Below, one piece after another: positions 23,853-33,622 of a stretch of 64,000 nucleotides of DNA. A model generated the notes under the pieces. The model was not told the origin of the DNA. It saw nothing but the letters and a program-made list of their open reading frames with translations, and ran no database searches. This stretch comes from Alopecurus myosuroides (Eukaryota; Streptophyta; Magnoliopsida; Poales; Poaceae). Each line of letters begins with the position of its first letter. Positions within the stretch are counted from its first letter, which is position 1. The stretch is from the NCBI GenBank assembly GCA_028641055.1, contig CM054060.1, positions 294,927,480 to 294,991,479 on the forward strand, given 5' to 3'. The translations under genes and the position numbers were made by a program.

Positions 23853-24597
23853 ATGGATAGTGACGATGAGATCATGTTTTTTCAAATGATGGGAGAGGAT
23901 GCCGCCCTTGCACACAATGACGAGCTTGCGCTGGTCATGAAGACTCTGTGAGAGGCGCTCGCCGAGGGGTAAGCCGATTCTTGAGGCTGTGGCTGTGGCT
24001 GATTACGACCTTTGGATTTGGCATTCATTTTTTGGCATGACCGGTTCTCACAATAACATCAATGTGCTGCGACGCTCTCCGGTGTTTTAGAGACTAACTA
24101 AAGGTCACGCTCTGGAGTGCAACTATTGGATCAATGACTATGAGTACGAAAAAGGGTACTACCAAGTGGATGGCATATATCCCAACTGGTCGACATTTGT
24201 GAAGACAATCCGTTTTCCTATAAGTGAGGCAAATGAAAATTTTGCGAGGAAGCAAGAGGCTGCCTGGAAAGACGTCGAATGGGCATTTGTTGTACTCTAG
24301 GCACGGTTTTCTATGATTAGGTACCCTTGTCTATCTTGGTCGATAGATCAAATGTGTGATATCATGAACGCATGTATTATCATGCACAACATGATCATCG
24401 AGAGTGAGCGAGACTTGAGAATGGTGTTCGTTGAGACGTTTGACTTTCAGGGCCCTTCTGCGGATCCACAGTTGGGCGTGTCTACCGAATTTGATGGTTT
24501 CCTCGGTGTTTATCACAAAATTCGTGACGAGGGAACTCACGAGCAATTACAAACTGATCTTGTGGTGCACTTGTGGGCTATCAGAGCTAACAAGTAG
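23853..24597 (+). pseudogene. PIF/Harbinger transposase remnant
   Basis: From an ATG at 23853 the frame gives a short acidic N-terminus, then jumps to the catalytic half of a plant Harbinger transposase (DDE_Tnp_4 / Plant_transposon type). Family blocks are DLWIWHSFFGM, the GYYQVDGIYPNWSTFV block with the second catalytic Asp, the KDVEWAF block with the third acidic residue, and the MNACIIMHNMIIE end. In-frame stops occur near 23950, 24090 and 24298. Comparison with the usual layout shows that roughly the first half, including the first catalytic Asp region, is deleted between about 23960 and 23985. Non-functional. Confidence 0.8.
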
Positions 24598-24867
24598 TTA
24601 GATCACGATGATTTAATTATACGAACTTGACAAATTTAAATTATTTGAAATCTTGTAATAACTATTAAACTATTGAACTATTTTTATATTTGTATGATTA
24701 TTATGTACGAAGTTTGCCAATAGTTTTTAGATAGAAAATGCTGCCTTTTGGGGGTCGTCGTTGTGGGTGACACCCACCAACTCCGCGGACACAAGTCCGA
24801 CGCCCCAAAGAGGGCTTCATTGGGTGTGTCGGACACAAAATAAATAGATGCCCTGGAGATGCTCTAG

Positions 24868-25166
24868 CCCCATCATCGATCAATAGTAATGAGTGGGCGT
24901 TCCCCGAAACAACAAGTATATGCTCGTTTCTTTATTTGCAAGATGTAATGGTTTTCTGTACCTTTTCCCCTGCAAAGAGTAAAACCGTAAAGCAATGTAG
25001 ACATCAGATGTGTTATTTCTGAATCCGGGATACCTGGCAAGGATGTGCACTGTCTACTGATGTTCCCAGGCTACAGGAAGGATGCTCGCCATATACCCAT
25101 CATCAGCTCGACATGCCAATGTGTCAGTGTAGCTACTTTACTTCGAAAGCCCAACTCTAAAATGTA
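24868..25166. other. No feature seen
   Basis: About 300 bp between the Harbinger right end and the target duplication of the next retroposon. No frame, repeat or known motif stands out. It is probably part of the 3' flank of the host gene to the right. Confidence 0.4.
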
Positions 25167-25185
25167 AGTACTTGCATGTCTATGT

Positions 25186-25479
25186 TTTTGTTCTTTTCAA
25201 ATGAAGGGCAGAGCCCCCAGCTTTCACCATTAAAGAAAACAGCAAACCAGCGGCACAGAGTATATAGCAAAGCTTCACCAGGGGGAAAACCTCCCACTTC
25301 AGAAGCCTCAAAGTGCCAGACTATTAAACGACCACACCTAGCAGCTAAAAAACCCCGAAAAAAATTTACTAGTACAAAACTAACAGCGAAAACCCATGTG
25401 TCCCACGATAAAAGCTCTGACCATCATAGAACCTGGTCATCAGCCTTCTAACCTTCTGACTACAGGCAAGTATGATCAC
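25186..25479 (-). mobile_element. Short 5'-truncated LINE/SINE-type retroposon with 19-bp TSD
   Basis: A 294-bp segment lies between two copies of agtacttgc(a/c)tgtctatgt (25167-25185 and 25480-25498; 18 of 19 bases match). The left edge is T-rich (tttttgttctttt), that is, a poly(A)-like tail on the minus strand. It is followed by gaagggcagagcccccagc, which resembles the 3' ends of Triticeae LINEs. A long TSD plus an A-tail is the signature of target-primed insertion. No coding function. Confidence 0.7.
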
Positions 25480-25498
25480 AGTACTTGCCTGTCTATGT

Positions 25499-25987
25499 AC
25501 ACACAGAGTTCTTTGAACACAATTTTGACCGCAGTTGCAAGTAATGGCAGCACTTGCATTCTCAAGGTCATTTCATTAGAGATGCGGTACAATCGATCTT
25601 GACTGCAGATGTACTACACTCACCTGTTTGTATGTATCTAAAAAACAATTATGCAGACCTGCATCATCTGTGAAACTACTAAAAAAACCAACAGACTGTA
25701 ACAACACAACTTTTAATAGCAGTGCACCATAATCAGAAGAGTAGCTATACAAAGTTTGCAACAGGCTGACACAACAACATAAGTTTGTATAGCATGGAAA
25801 GTAACTATACAAAGTTTGCAACCGCAGAATTTACATGAACCGAGTCCGAAAGAGGCTGACTATAGCTACACAGGTTTCTATCACAGTAACAGTTTCCATT
25901 CAAAGTTGCCAACGACTTAAAACTCGCACAAAGGTAAGCAAGCTAACGAGTAGAAGCTGCTACAGCAAGTGTGACCAGTGTTCGTTG
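25499..25987 (-). other. Probable 3' UTR and flank of the beta-propeller-like gene
   Basis: About 490 bp with no frame, directly downstream of the stop codon at 25988-25990 of the minus-strand gene. It contains a near-duplicate of about 20 bp (gtaactatacaaagtttgcaa-type, near 25742 and 25800). A polyadenylation site cannot be placed confidently. Confidence 0.4.
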
Positions 25988-26568
25988 TCATGCTGAGTAA
26001 ACGTATACCCTTCCACCGCTTGTCCCAGCATAAATCTCATTCAGATCTTCATTGTATGACAGATAGGCCACCTTCACTTCTGGGTCAAACTTGGTGACGG
26101 AAACGTCTTGTCCTAGGCTGCAGATATTTACTGATCCTAATTTTGAAGCTGCAAAAAAAAATATGTAAGTTCATTTGTCGAGAAAACTAAGTTAGTGGTA
26201 CCGAGTATAGATTGCTTTACCTTCTGAATTTGCAAGATAGATGACTGTGTCATCATCTGCAGTGCTGACAATTCTATGCTCAATGCTACGAGAATTCCAA
26301 AGAGTACCATCTAACTCTTTTATGACAGTGCCATTCAAGCTCCTCAGTTGAGTTGAGTCATCTTGAAATGTAAAGAATGAATTCCTACCAAAGAGAGCAT
26401 GGTACTTGAAAAACCCTATAGGAACTTCCTTCTTTTCTGATTTTTTCACCTACAGTAAACATCATAAATAATTTAAGATATTGAGAATTGAATAATAAGT
26501 ACTAAGATGTCTGTTATACAGAAATTCACCAATAAGATCTTTTCTTTTATATATGAATTTCTCATCTA

Positions 26569-26696
26569 CTCCTTCCATCCGAAATTAGATGTCATGGATT
26601 TGTCAAAATATGGATGTATCATACACTAAAATTTGTCTAGATATGATACATCCATATTTTGACAAATCTAAGACAACTAATTTGGGACGGAGCGAA
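26569..26696. mobile_element. Stowaway MITE in intron 6
   Basis: 128 bp with inverted ends ctccttccatccgaaatta and, reversed, ttcgctccgtcccaaatta, flanked by TA (26567-26568 and 26697-26698). The body folds back on itself around tatggatgtatcata / tatgatacatccata. This is the classical Triticeae Stowaway (Tc1/mariner-derived) structure. Confidence 0.88.
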
Positions 26697-27777
26697 TACA
26701 TCATAATTCATAAATAATTTAATATGTTCAGAACAGAATAACACTACTAGTATGTCTAAATTATACTTACATCTATTATCTTAAGCCCCTTGGATTTCTC
26801 TTTAATGAGAATCTTTTCGTGGAACATCTCCAGAAACTCTGGCCTTCCTTGGGTTGGATGATAAATAGAACAGATCTCCTCGCCGGATTCAATGCAGTTA
26901 ATCAGCAGTGGCAGAATATTATTTCTGTTTTCCTTGACAAAAAGCAAGGCCCGTGGCCTGCTTGAAAGAGAGCGTGCATATAAGATTATAAAATACAGAT
27001 AAAAGAAGTAACTAAGAGAACAGTGCATACCTGCATAATACATCTGCTACAGATATTTCTGGAATCTTGTACATCATTGAATACGTGTTTAGATCAAATA
27101 TTTTGTAGTTTCTGCAAACACAATATTGTCATGTATAGAAAGTGAAAAGAAGCATGCTACGATAGAAGTCTCAGGATTACATACATCCCATCCCTCATTA
27201 AAGCTTTTTCATTAACATCATCGAACACAAGGAACCATTTTATGTGTTCCGCTGTTAATATGGAATAGCCCGTGTTATCCTGTCTTCTAAGCATTCTGCA
27301 GTTACATACATAAAATTTCCAATGTGAGACACCAATTACATGAAAAGTAAAGTATGGTAAAATAAATAAATAATGGCTTACCCCAAGCTAATGGATCTGT
27401 AGTGTTTTTCCGTGTAATTATCATTTCTCCTTGACGAAGAAACAATCAAGGATTTTGTCTTTTTATTGTAGAAAACGTCCTCGGTCATTTCTCCAGTTCT
27501 TGTCACAAATCCAACCAAATCATTTGTGACTGCATATAAGAAACATCGTAAAGGTGGTTAGTTTAAAAAACCTCACAAGTCCCTGCAAAGGCATAAAATT
27601 TGGAGTAGTTACTACCTCTACTGAAGGTCAATAGGTCATACATACTCCAGCTCTGGAAAGAAGGACAATTATATCTTTGATTGGAACAATTTTCACAATA
27701 GCAGATCGATTTTGCATGAAAGATTCCAATTGTTGAAGACCTGCTATATTTCGATGCATGTACATGTCCAGTATAAC

Positions 27778-30190
27778 CTGCAGAAGCAGACATGGCACAA
27801 GAACAAAGATCATGTGAGTTTGAATACCAAAGAAAAGCTTCTGATTATTTTTTTGAATGGTAAAAAAAGAAAAAGAAAAAAATTCTGATTATTACTAAAG
27901 ATTCACTAACTACAGGCTCTAGTAAGCAGTTCTAGTATGTACGCTGCACAGCCGATGCCATCCCAGCATTACAAAAGTGCCTGTGCAAAGAAAACCTACA
28001 GCAGACTAATTTTACAGGAAAATTGGCGGCCAAAGTGGAGGCCATTTGTTAGAAATAACATCCTAGATGATTTAAGAAACCGATGCTTACAAAAGCAACA
28101 TGTCAGAGTGCTTTCCTAAATGGTTTATCGAACTCAAAAAACTTTATAGGACTAAATAAGGCTATAGAGAAAAATTTATCCTAAGAAACTTATCAATCAA
28201 AATTTACTCTACTCTATCGAGGCAATAAAGAGAAACCTAACAAATATTCTAGACCAACTGCAGCTTCTGCCTCGGAAAACTGCGGAAAGTTGAAATGACA
28301 GGCTCAGCATAAAGCATTCGATGAGACACTAAAATTCAACAAAACAAACAACCATTGACACCAATGAAGCTAGTAAGAACTTGATTTGGAACTTTCAGTA
28401 AAAATGGGAAACTGAGCATGTAATGTTGTTGCTCTAAGCATGGGTGTACCTATGTTCAATAGTAGGTTGGTATTTGTAAATGCGTCACAGAAATCAGAAA
28501 AAAATATTGTAAATAGCATTAGCACAAAAAAATTAATCACCAGATGTGGTACCATGTGGGAGAAACAAAGAAACGAGAGGATACTTCTATTACTTATAAA
28601 TGGCCGGTTGTTATATTTCCGATGTCCACACACTGCCAATTTGTGTGCCACTGTACTATGATGAACTACTTCACAAATTTTTTACATTTCGTCATGCATT
28701 TAAAATGACAGAAAAATCACATCACCCATGGATATTTTTCCAGTAGACAAAATAGATTCGAACAAATTAATGAGACAGAAGGTGCACAAAAAGATGAGAA
28801 AACAAACTGCGACAAGTAGCCTTATTAGAATCACCAGCATTAGATATTCATCTAGCCTCACAGAATATATACTTCATATTTTTACCTCAGATCAATTCAA
28901 TAAATGTTTTACTCCCTCCGTTCAAATTAGGTGTCATGGATTTGTCAAAATATGGATGTATCTATACACTAAATTATGTCTAGATACATCCATATTTTTA
29001 TAAATCTATGACAACTAATTTGGGACGGAGGGAGTATAATGCTAACAGCATGATAACCAGTAAGTACAAGCTTGATTTTCAGTGGTAGCAGCACCCTACT
29101 GAGCCAGAAGTGCCCAGAACAGTGTACACTGAAAGCCTTTCTGCGGACAATATGTAAGACAAAAACAAGTATATACCCTGCTCTCAGACATGTGTTAGCC
29201 AAAAAGTACTATGCATATACACGTGCACACAACAAACAAAAAAGAAGACTATTTAGGCACAAAAGACTTTCCAAAGAAGAAGATAAATGACGCGAACTTC
29301 TCGCCAACCTCTGAGAAAGCAAAATCAACATGGCATTTCCTTTTAGGTTTAGCATTTGACATTTTTGGACAGAAAAGAAAGCACAATTTAATGAAATAAC
29401 TAAATCTGGTATAGCCAGTATCGGGAACCTAGACATTGAAGCAGCAGAGAGTATGATCTATAGGTTAACCAGTTCCACTGGTTACCAAAATAATAATAGC
29501 ATTATGAAGTTGAACTGCATACTAACAAGTACCAAAATTTGAACCAAGCTTAATTCATTCGAATCTTCTTTATCACACTATTATATTTCGTTTCTTTTTC
29601 AGTTTTGAAACATTGTGCACAAATAATGCTTCTATGTTGTGGCTAGGAGAAAATAGCTTTCCGTTTACACAATCTACAGTCAAAAGTTCGAATCCTACAG
29701 AAAAATATCAAGTTATACATTAAGGCGGTTTGCCCAGTTTAATCCATCAGCTGGTCCAAAGCGGTCTACTTGTGGGGACAACAAAATCACCCCACAGGAG
29801 CAGACCAAACTCCATGTTTTCCCCAGTTGGAACAGATAGCAAATCTAGTCAAGAATAGATTTCAATGAAGATACATAATGACCACATTGAGACAACTGGG
29901 AGGCTGTCAAATCTGTAGAAAGGGTCGTCTAAGCAGAAATTCAGTAAATATTCAACCAGCAGCCTAGACATTAACGGTGATCCGTATTGCTTAGTGCCAA
30001 ACAATAATTCTGGCGTCCTACCAACGTGCAAAGCTACAAAGAAGAATCGGGATTTGGGCTCCACTGAGTGGATCAAACTACTTAAGGTAGAGATCAGAGT
30101 AAAGAAAGAAACAGAACGGAATATGAACAAATGTGAGATTAAATCCCACAGTCACATGCAACCACGCAAAAGGAGGGAACGGAAGCTTAC
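27778..30190 (-). other. Large intron 1 of the beta-propeller-like gene
   Basis: The intron starts gtaagcttcc (30190 downward) and ends cttctgcag (27778). It is AT-rich, has no convincing exon in any frame, and contains the Stowaway MITE at 28912-29034. Exon 1 ends in phase 0 and exon 2 opens in phase 0, so no exon is missing between them. Confidence 0.65.
28912..29034. mobile_element. Stowaway MITE in intron 1
   Basis: 123 bp starting ctccctccgttcaaatta and ending taatttgggacggagggag, with TA target duplications (28910-28911, 29035-29036). Its body is closely related to the MITE at 26569-26696, including tttgtcaaaatatggatgta. Confidence 0.92.
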
Positions 30191-30667
30191 CACATTCTTG
30201 ATCCTGCTAAACCTCTCCCTACTGAAAGAAGCTGGCATCCCGATCTCTCTGAGTTGCAGCTTCTTCAAGGTGCTAAGGGAAGAGGGCCTCCTTGCGATCT
30301 TGACGGAGTCTTGGTCTTGCATTTCTTGATCGCCTGCCTCGGATACCTCCTGACTCCGGTCAGCTCCTCCAGCGAAGAGCTCGGGATCCTGACTCTGATC
30401 AGCATCGTGCAAGGGTGAGAGGACCACCATGGTCAATCTCAATCTCTTCTTTCTGCAATCAGCGAGATAATAGCGTAAAACTACCACTTTTGGCGTTAAA
30501 ATTCGGAAAACTACAACAAGACGTTTCAATCGCACGAAACTACCACATTTTTCGCTGATTGTCGCAGAACGCACAAATCTGGCTCTAAGCGCGAATTGAC
30601 ACCCAAAATGACAGGTGGGGCCCACTTGCCAGCCTAGCTAAGAGAAAAAAAAGGAAGTCAACTGCGG

Positions 30668-31395
30668 TCACCAAATCTTGGCGTGGAGGGCGTCCTCTCC
30701 GGCGTCGCCGATGTCGGCCTCGTCGCCGGCGATCTGATCGAGCACGAGGACGATCCCCATGGCGAAGGCCGCGTCAAACCCGGGGCCCACGCGCAGCACG
30801 AACACGTCCCTGCCCATCACCACCCGTGCGCCCACGTCCACCTTCCTCCTCACCTCCGCCACCACCGTCTCCTCCCCGTCCTCGCCCTTGGCCACCACGC
30901 GGCAGCAGCGCCGCGCGAACGAGCCCTCCACGAGGAGTTCGGCCAGGATGGAGGACTTGCGGGCGGAGAAGAGGGACTCCCAGCGCTGGTGCAGGGACGG
31001 GCGGCGGCGGCGCACGGTCAGGAGGGGCTCGCCGGCTGGGCCGAGGAGCGCCAGCTCGCCGGGGGAGGCCGCACCGCCGCCATGGCCGCAGCCGTAGGTG
31101 TCCGCGCGGGTGCCCAGGAAGCCCTCCCAGCGCTGGTGCAGGGACGGGCGGCGGCGGCGCACGGTCAGGAGGGGCTCGCCGGCTGGGCCGAGGAGCGCCA
31201 GCTCGCCGGGGGAGGCCGCACCGCCGCCGTGGCCGCGGCCGTAGGTGTCCGCGCGGGCGCCCAGGAAGCCCTCCCAGCGCTGGTGCAGGGACGGGCGGCG
31301 GCGGCGCACGGTCAGGAGGGGCTCGCCGGGGGAGGCCGCACCGCGGAAGGCGAGGCCGCCGGTGCGGTGGTCGTAGACCGCGAACCCGTCGCCGT
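30668..31395 (-). pseudogene. LURP-one-related (LOR) gene fragment captured by the Pack-MULE
   Basis: On the minus strand the interior reads as one open frame of about 240 codons. It shows the LOR (DUF567, Tubby C-like beta-barrel) pattern: an NCDGDGFAVYDHRTGG start, LLTVRRRRPSLHQRW, the FARRCCRVVAKG segment, then GRDVFVLRVGPGFDAAFAMG and the final IVLVLDQIAGDEAD helix. Stop at 30668. The part LLTVRRRRPSLHQRWEGFLG plus its linker is present three times because of a 147-bp tandem repeat. The first part of a normal LOR protein (N-terminal strands) is missing at the TIR border, and no start codon lies at the usual place. Very GC-rich compared with the surroundings. Confidence 0.8.
30970..31318. 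repeat. 147-bp tandem repeat within the LOR fragment
   Basis: The marker cagcgctggtgcagggac begins at 30981, 31128 and 31275, giving a period of exactly 147 bp (49 codons). Two full units and a partial third are present. The unit encodes a Tubby-like strand pair plus a Gly/Ala-rich linker, so the protein frame is kept. Units differ by only a few bases, so the expansion is recent or homogenised. Confidence 0.9.
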
Positions 31396-31606
31396 CGCAG
31401 TTGACTTCCCTTTTTTTTTCTTAGCTAGGCTGGCAAGTGGGCCCCACCTGTCATTTTGGGTGTCAATTCGCGCTTAGAGCCAGATTTGTGCGTTCTGCGA
31501 CAATCAGCAAAAAATGTGGTAGTTTCGTGCGATTGAAACGTCTTGTTGTAGTTTTCCGAATTATAACGCCAAAAGTGGTAGTTTTATGCTATTATCTCGC
31601 AATCAG

Positions 31607-31712
31607 CTCCTCCGGCGGGTGGCTCTGGCTCCTGACTCCGAGCAGCTCCTCCAGCGGAGAGCTCCGGCTCCTGACTCCAATCAGCCTCGTGCACGGGTGT
31701 GAGTATCACCAT
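31607..31712 (-). pseudogene. Separated 5' half of exon 1 of the beta-propeller-like gene
   Basis: From an ATG at 31712 the minus strand encodes MVILTPVHEADWSQEPEL and further residues up to the Pack-MULE border. The remaining exon begins on the other side. Joining 31712-31607, one TSD copy and 30454-30191 gives 126 codons without a stop and ends in phase 0, as exon 2 requires. The two halves of the ancestral exon resemble each other (MV-L-P-H-AD-SQ-PEL-AGGA pattern), so exon 1 itself arose by an internal duplication. Confidence 0.75.
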
Positions 31713-31718
31713 GGTAAG

Positions 31719-32128
31719 GCTCTTGTTGTTGCTGTAACCTTGAATCCGGGAAGAGCGAGGTTCTTGGTTCTTGGTGTGATGGGGATAGAGGAGAAGCAAG
31801 GCTCTTGTTGTTGCTGTAACCTTGAATCCGGGAGGAGCGAGGTTCTTGGTTCTTGGTGTGATGGGGATAGAGGAGAAGCAAGGCTCTGCTTGTTGCTGTA
31901 ACCTTGAATCCGGGAAGAGCGAGGTTCTTGGTTCTTGGTGTGATGGGGATAGAGGAGAAGCGAGGCTCTGCTTGTTGCTGTAACCTTGAATCCGGGAGGA
32001 GCGAGGTTCTTGGTTCTTGGTGTGATGGGGATAGAGGAGAAGCGAGGCTCTGCTTGTTGCTGTAACCTTGAATCCGGGAGGAGCGAGGTTCTTGGTTCTT
32101 GGTGTGATGGGGATAGAGGAGAAGCGAG
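31719..32128. repeat. 82-bp minisatellite, five units, in the predicted 5' leader
   Basis: The motif ggctct(t/g)(g/c)ttgttgctgtaa recurs with starts at 31719, 31801, 31883, 31965 and 32047, with a sixth partial start at 32129: period 82 bp, five units. Units differ at one to three positions. The array lies directly upstream of the ancestral start codon at 31712 and downstream of the TATA-like box at 32190, so it is expected to be transcribed as leader. The long open frame it creates on the minus strand is a product of the repeat, not a gene. Confidence 0.92.
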
Positions 32129-32189
32129 GCTGTTCGGGGTTCCGGGGAGAAGCAAGGCAGAGGGAGCGGCAACGGAATCGCAGAGGGAC

Positions 32190-32200
32190 TTAAATAAAAG
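32190..32200 (-). promoter_or_regulatory. TATA-like box for the beta-propeller-like gene
   Basis: The minus strand reads cttttatttaag here, followed about 30 bases on by a pyrimidine-rich stretch (ccgctccctctgcc) suitable as a start site, and then by the minisatellite leader. It is the only good TATA candidate within 500 bp of the ancestral ATG. Inference only. Confidence 0.4.
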
Positions 32201-32769
32201 TTGCTCGTTGCTACGAAAAAAACTCACAAGAAGCACACCGGTCGAGCGCTGGACTGGCCGTGGTGGGCTGGTACGGCACGGGCTTAGAGTGGCGGGCCAC
32301 ACTAGGCCGTACCGTCCGAGCTCGATGAGCCCAAACATGGCAGGGGACAAGCCAGCGACGAGCGCGCTAGGGGAGACCCTCGGCGGCGGGGCTCCGCCTT
32401 GATGCTGGCTGATAGGAGCAGCCGTTCATGGCGGTGGCGGTGGCGGTGGCGGTGGCTAGGACGCCTGGGAGGCTGGGAGGAGCGGACGCGGGGGAGGATT
32501 TGGCTGGTGGCGGCCATGGTGTTATTGTGCTCGCCACCATGGATGTGGATTTTCTCTCGAGACATCCCTAGACGGGGATTCGGATTGGGAACATGGTTTG
32601 GTGTTAGGCTGATGCCCGCGCCGTGTTTGTGGAAATGGCGATACGGTGGCCTTTGGGCTATTTTATCTGGGAGCGTACTCACTATACTCATGAGTCCGTT
32701 TTGAGCGTATTTATTTGTTTTGTTTCCTCCTAGATCAATAGAAAGAAGGGACTGCGCATGAGACACTTA
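32201..32769. other. Upstream region of the host gene, no gene seen
   Basis: Mixed GC-rich DNA with a short (ggtggc)n repeat at about 32430-32457. Open frames here lack any recognisable protein character. It may include promoter elements of the minus-strand gene and the degenerate start of the LINE to the right. Confidence 0.4.
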
Positions 32770-33570
32770 CCAAGGTAATTGTCACCTTATGGGCAATATG
32801 GAGCGCGAGGCGAAAGGCAATTCATGAAGAAATCTATCAAAGTCCTTTAACTGTTTTTGGATTCATCACAAATTATCTGTCTGAACTGAATGTAGTGCAA
32901 ATCACCAAAGTACGGCAGACTGCCACATCTTCCACGGCTCCGTCTAGCACCTGGATAGCACCTCCGTGCAATACTGTAAAAACAAATGTCTGTCTCAAAG
33001 CATGGCAATAGGGGTGTTGTTGCAGCTATTTGTCGAGAACTCGAGATAACCATGGAGTTTTTCTTGGGGCTTCAGTTCTCGCAGTTCCTGGTATTTCCGA
33101 TCCAGCCACTTTGGAGGCTATTGCATGTCGTGAAGGGCTTGCTTTGTGTACTGACCTGAATATTCAGAGTCTCTGCCTTGCCTCTAATTGTTTGGAGGTC
33201 GTCAAAGCTATAAATGAAAATAGGAGGTGCAACTACTATTCTGTTTTGTGTGAGACGCGAGAAGACTGGCGGAGGCGCTGAAATCCCTACATCGCTCCTG
33301 CATCCACCCCCAACCTTAGAGGGTCTCCTGGCGTCCTTGGGTGTCTGTTTTCATTGTGTGCTGCTCTAGTTTGCACGCTTTTGCTCCTTTTTGTTGGCTT
33401 AAGCTGGGGTTGTTTTTCTTGTTCGGATCCCTGTGTTGGTCTTGTTTGCGAGCAGTTGTCTTGCTCCTTGGCTAAGCTGTATGCCCAGCATGTTGTATTA
33501 ACTCGTTTGTGAACCTGTTTGGCTTTGTTAATTCAAAGTCGGGCATAAGCCCTTTTATCTAAATAAGAGC
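32770..33570 (+). pseudogene. LINE 3' fragment with RNase H-like domain
   Basis: The plus strand encodes LWAIWSARRKAIHEE, then, after breaks, DNHGVFLGAS and the block ISDPATLEAIACREGLALC followed by LCLASNCLEVVKAI. These match the RVT_3 type RNase H domain at the end of plant LINE ORF2. In-frame stops lie near 33030 and 33281. The following 250 bp is T-rich and ends gtcgggcataagcccttttatctaaat, which resembles the 3' ends of grass LINEs. It is a dead, 5'-truncated insertion. Confidence 0.72.
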
Positions 33571-33622
33571 CTCTTTTGACTCAGTAACTTTTAGACACGA
33601 GAGAAGAGCCTACAATGTCGGG

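Larger units (their letters stand above)
16654..24864. mobile_element. Broken PIF/Harbinger element containing gypsy copy 2
   Basis: The left end (agggaatctccaccgg, about 16654) and the right end (ctggagatgct, to about 24864) are imperfect inverted repeats of the gagcatctcca type found on grass Harbinger elements. The flanking trinucleotide is CTA on both sides (or TAA/TAG if the end is set one base in). The right part encodes a damaged Harbinger transposase (23853-24597). The gypsy element at 17010-23709 sits in the left third, so the Harbinger itself is only about 1.5 kb. The end positions are good to a few bases. Confidence 0.6.
25988..30430 (-). pseudogene. Beta-propeller-like host gene, 8 exons, frameshift in exon 2
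   Basis: Exons with GT/AG borders: 30430-30191, 27777-27616, 27529-27382, 27295-27185, 27111-27031, 26957-26771, 26449-26221, 26148-25988. Phases agree at every junction except exon 2, which needs one extra base near 27640 (GVCMTY then stop in one frame, SMYDLLTFSR in the other). The product would be about 440 residues. Motifs such as IKDIIVLLSRAG, WFLVFDDVNEKAL, INYKIFDLNTYSMM and the final YNEDLNEIYAGTSGG suggest WD40/CNH-like propeller blades. It recalls a conserved plant family of unknown function. The ATG used here (30430) is internal to a longer ancestral exon 1 broken by a Pack-MULE. Frameshift and broken exon suggest a decaying copy, though an assembly error is possible. Confidence 0.75.
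30463..31598. mobile_element. Pack-MULE with about 204-bp TIRs
   Basis: The two ends, 30463-30666 and 31396-31598, are inverted copies of about 204 bp differing at a few positions. They start (c)gagataatagc(g/a)taaaactacc and run inward to caactgcg. The 8-bp repeat gcaatcag flanks the element (30455-30462, 31599-31606), compatible with the 8-9 bp TSD of Mutator-like elements. Inside there is no transposase; the 730-bp interior is a GC-rich fragment of a LURP-one-related gene. This is the definition of a Pack-MULE. It sits inside the first exon of the neighbouring gene. Confidence 0.85.

Noticed and set aside
27563..27813. Using only one frame for exon 2 (either the 61- or the 76-codon frame)
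   Set aside because: Each alone fails one neighbouring splice phase; the best explanation is one missing base inside the exon.
29849..30130. Extra exon in intron 1 (93-codon minus frame)
   Set aside because: Exon 1 and exon 2 already join in phase; the frame lacks good splice borders and protein character.
30826..31404. Long GC-rich plus-strand frame of 192 codons
   Set aside because: It is the opposite strand of the LOR fragment and is low-complexity (Gly, Arg, Pro); the minus frame has the recognisable domain.
31706..32350. Minus-strand frame of 214 codons rich in SPSHQEPRTS repeats
   Set aside because: Created by the 82-bp minisatellite read in three frames in turn; no protein family character.
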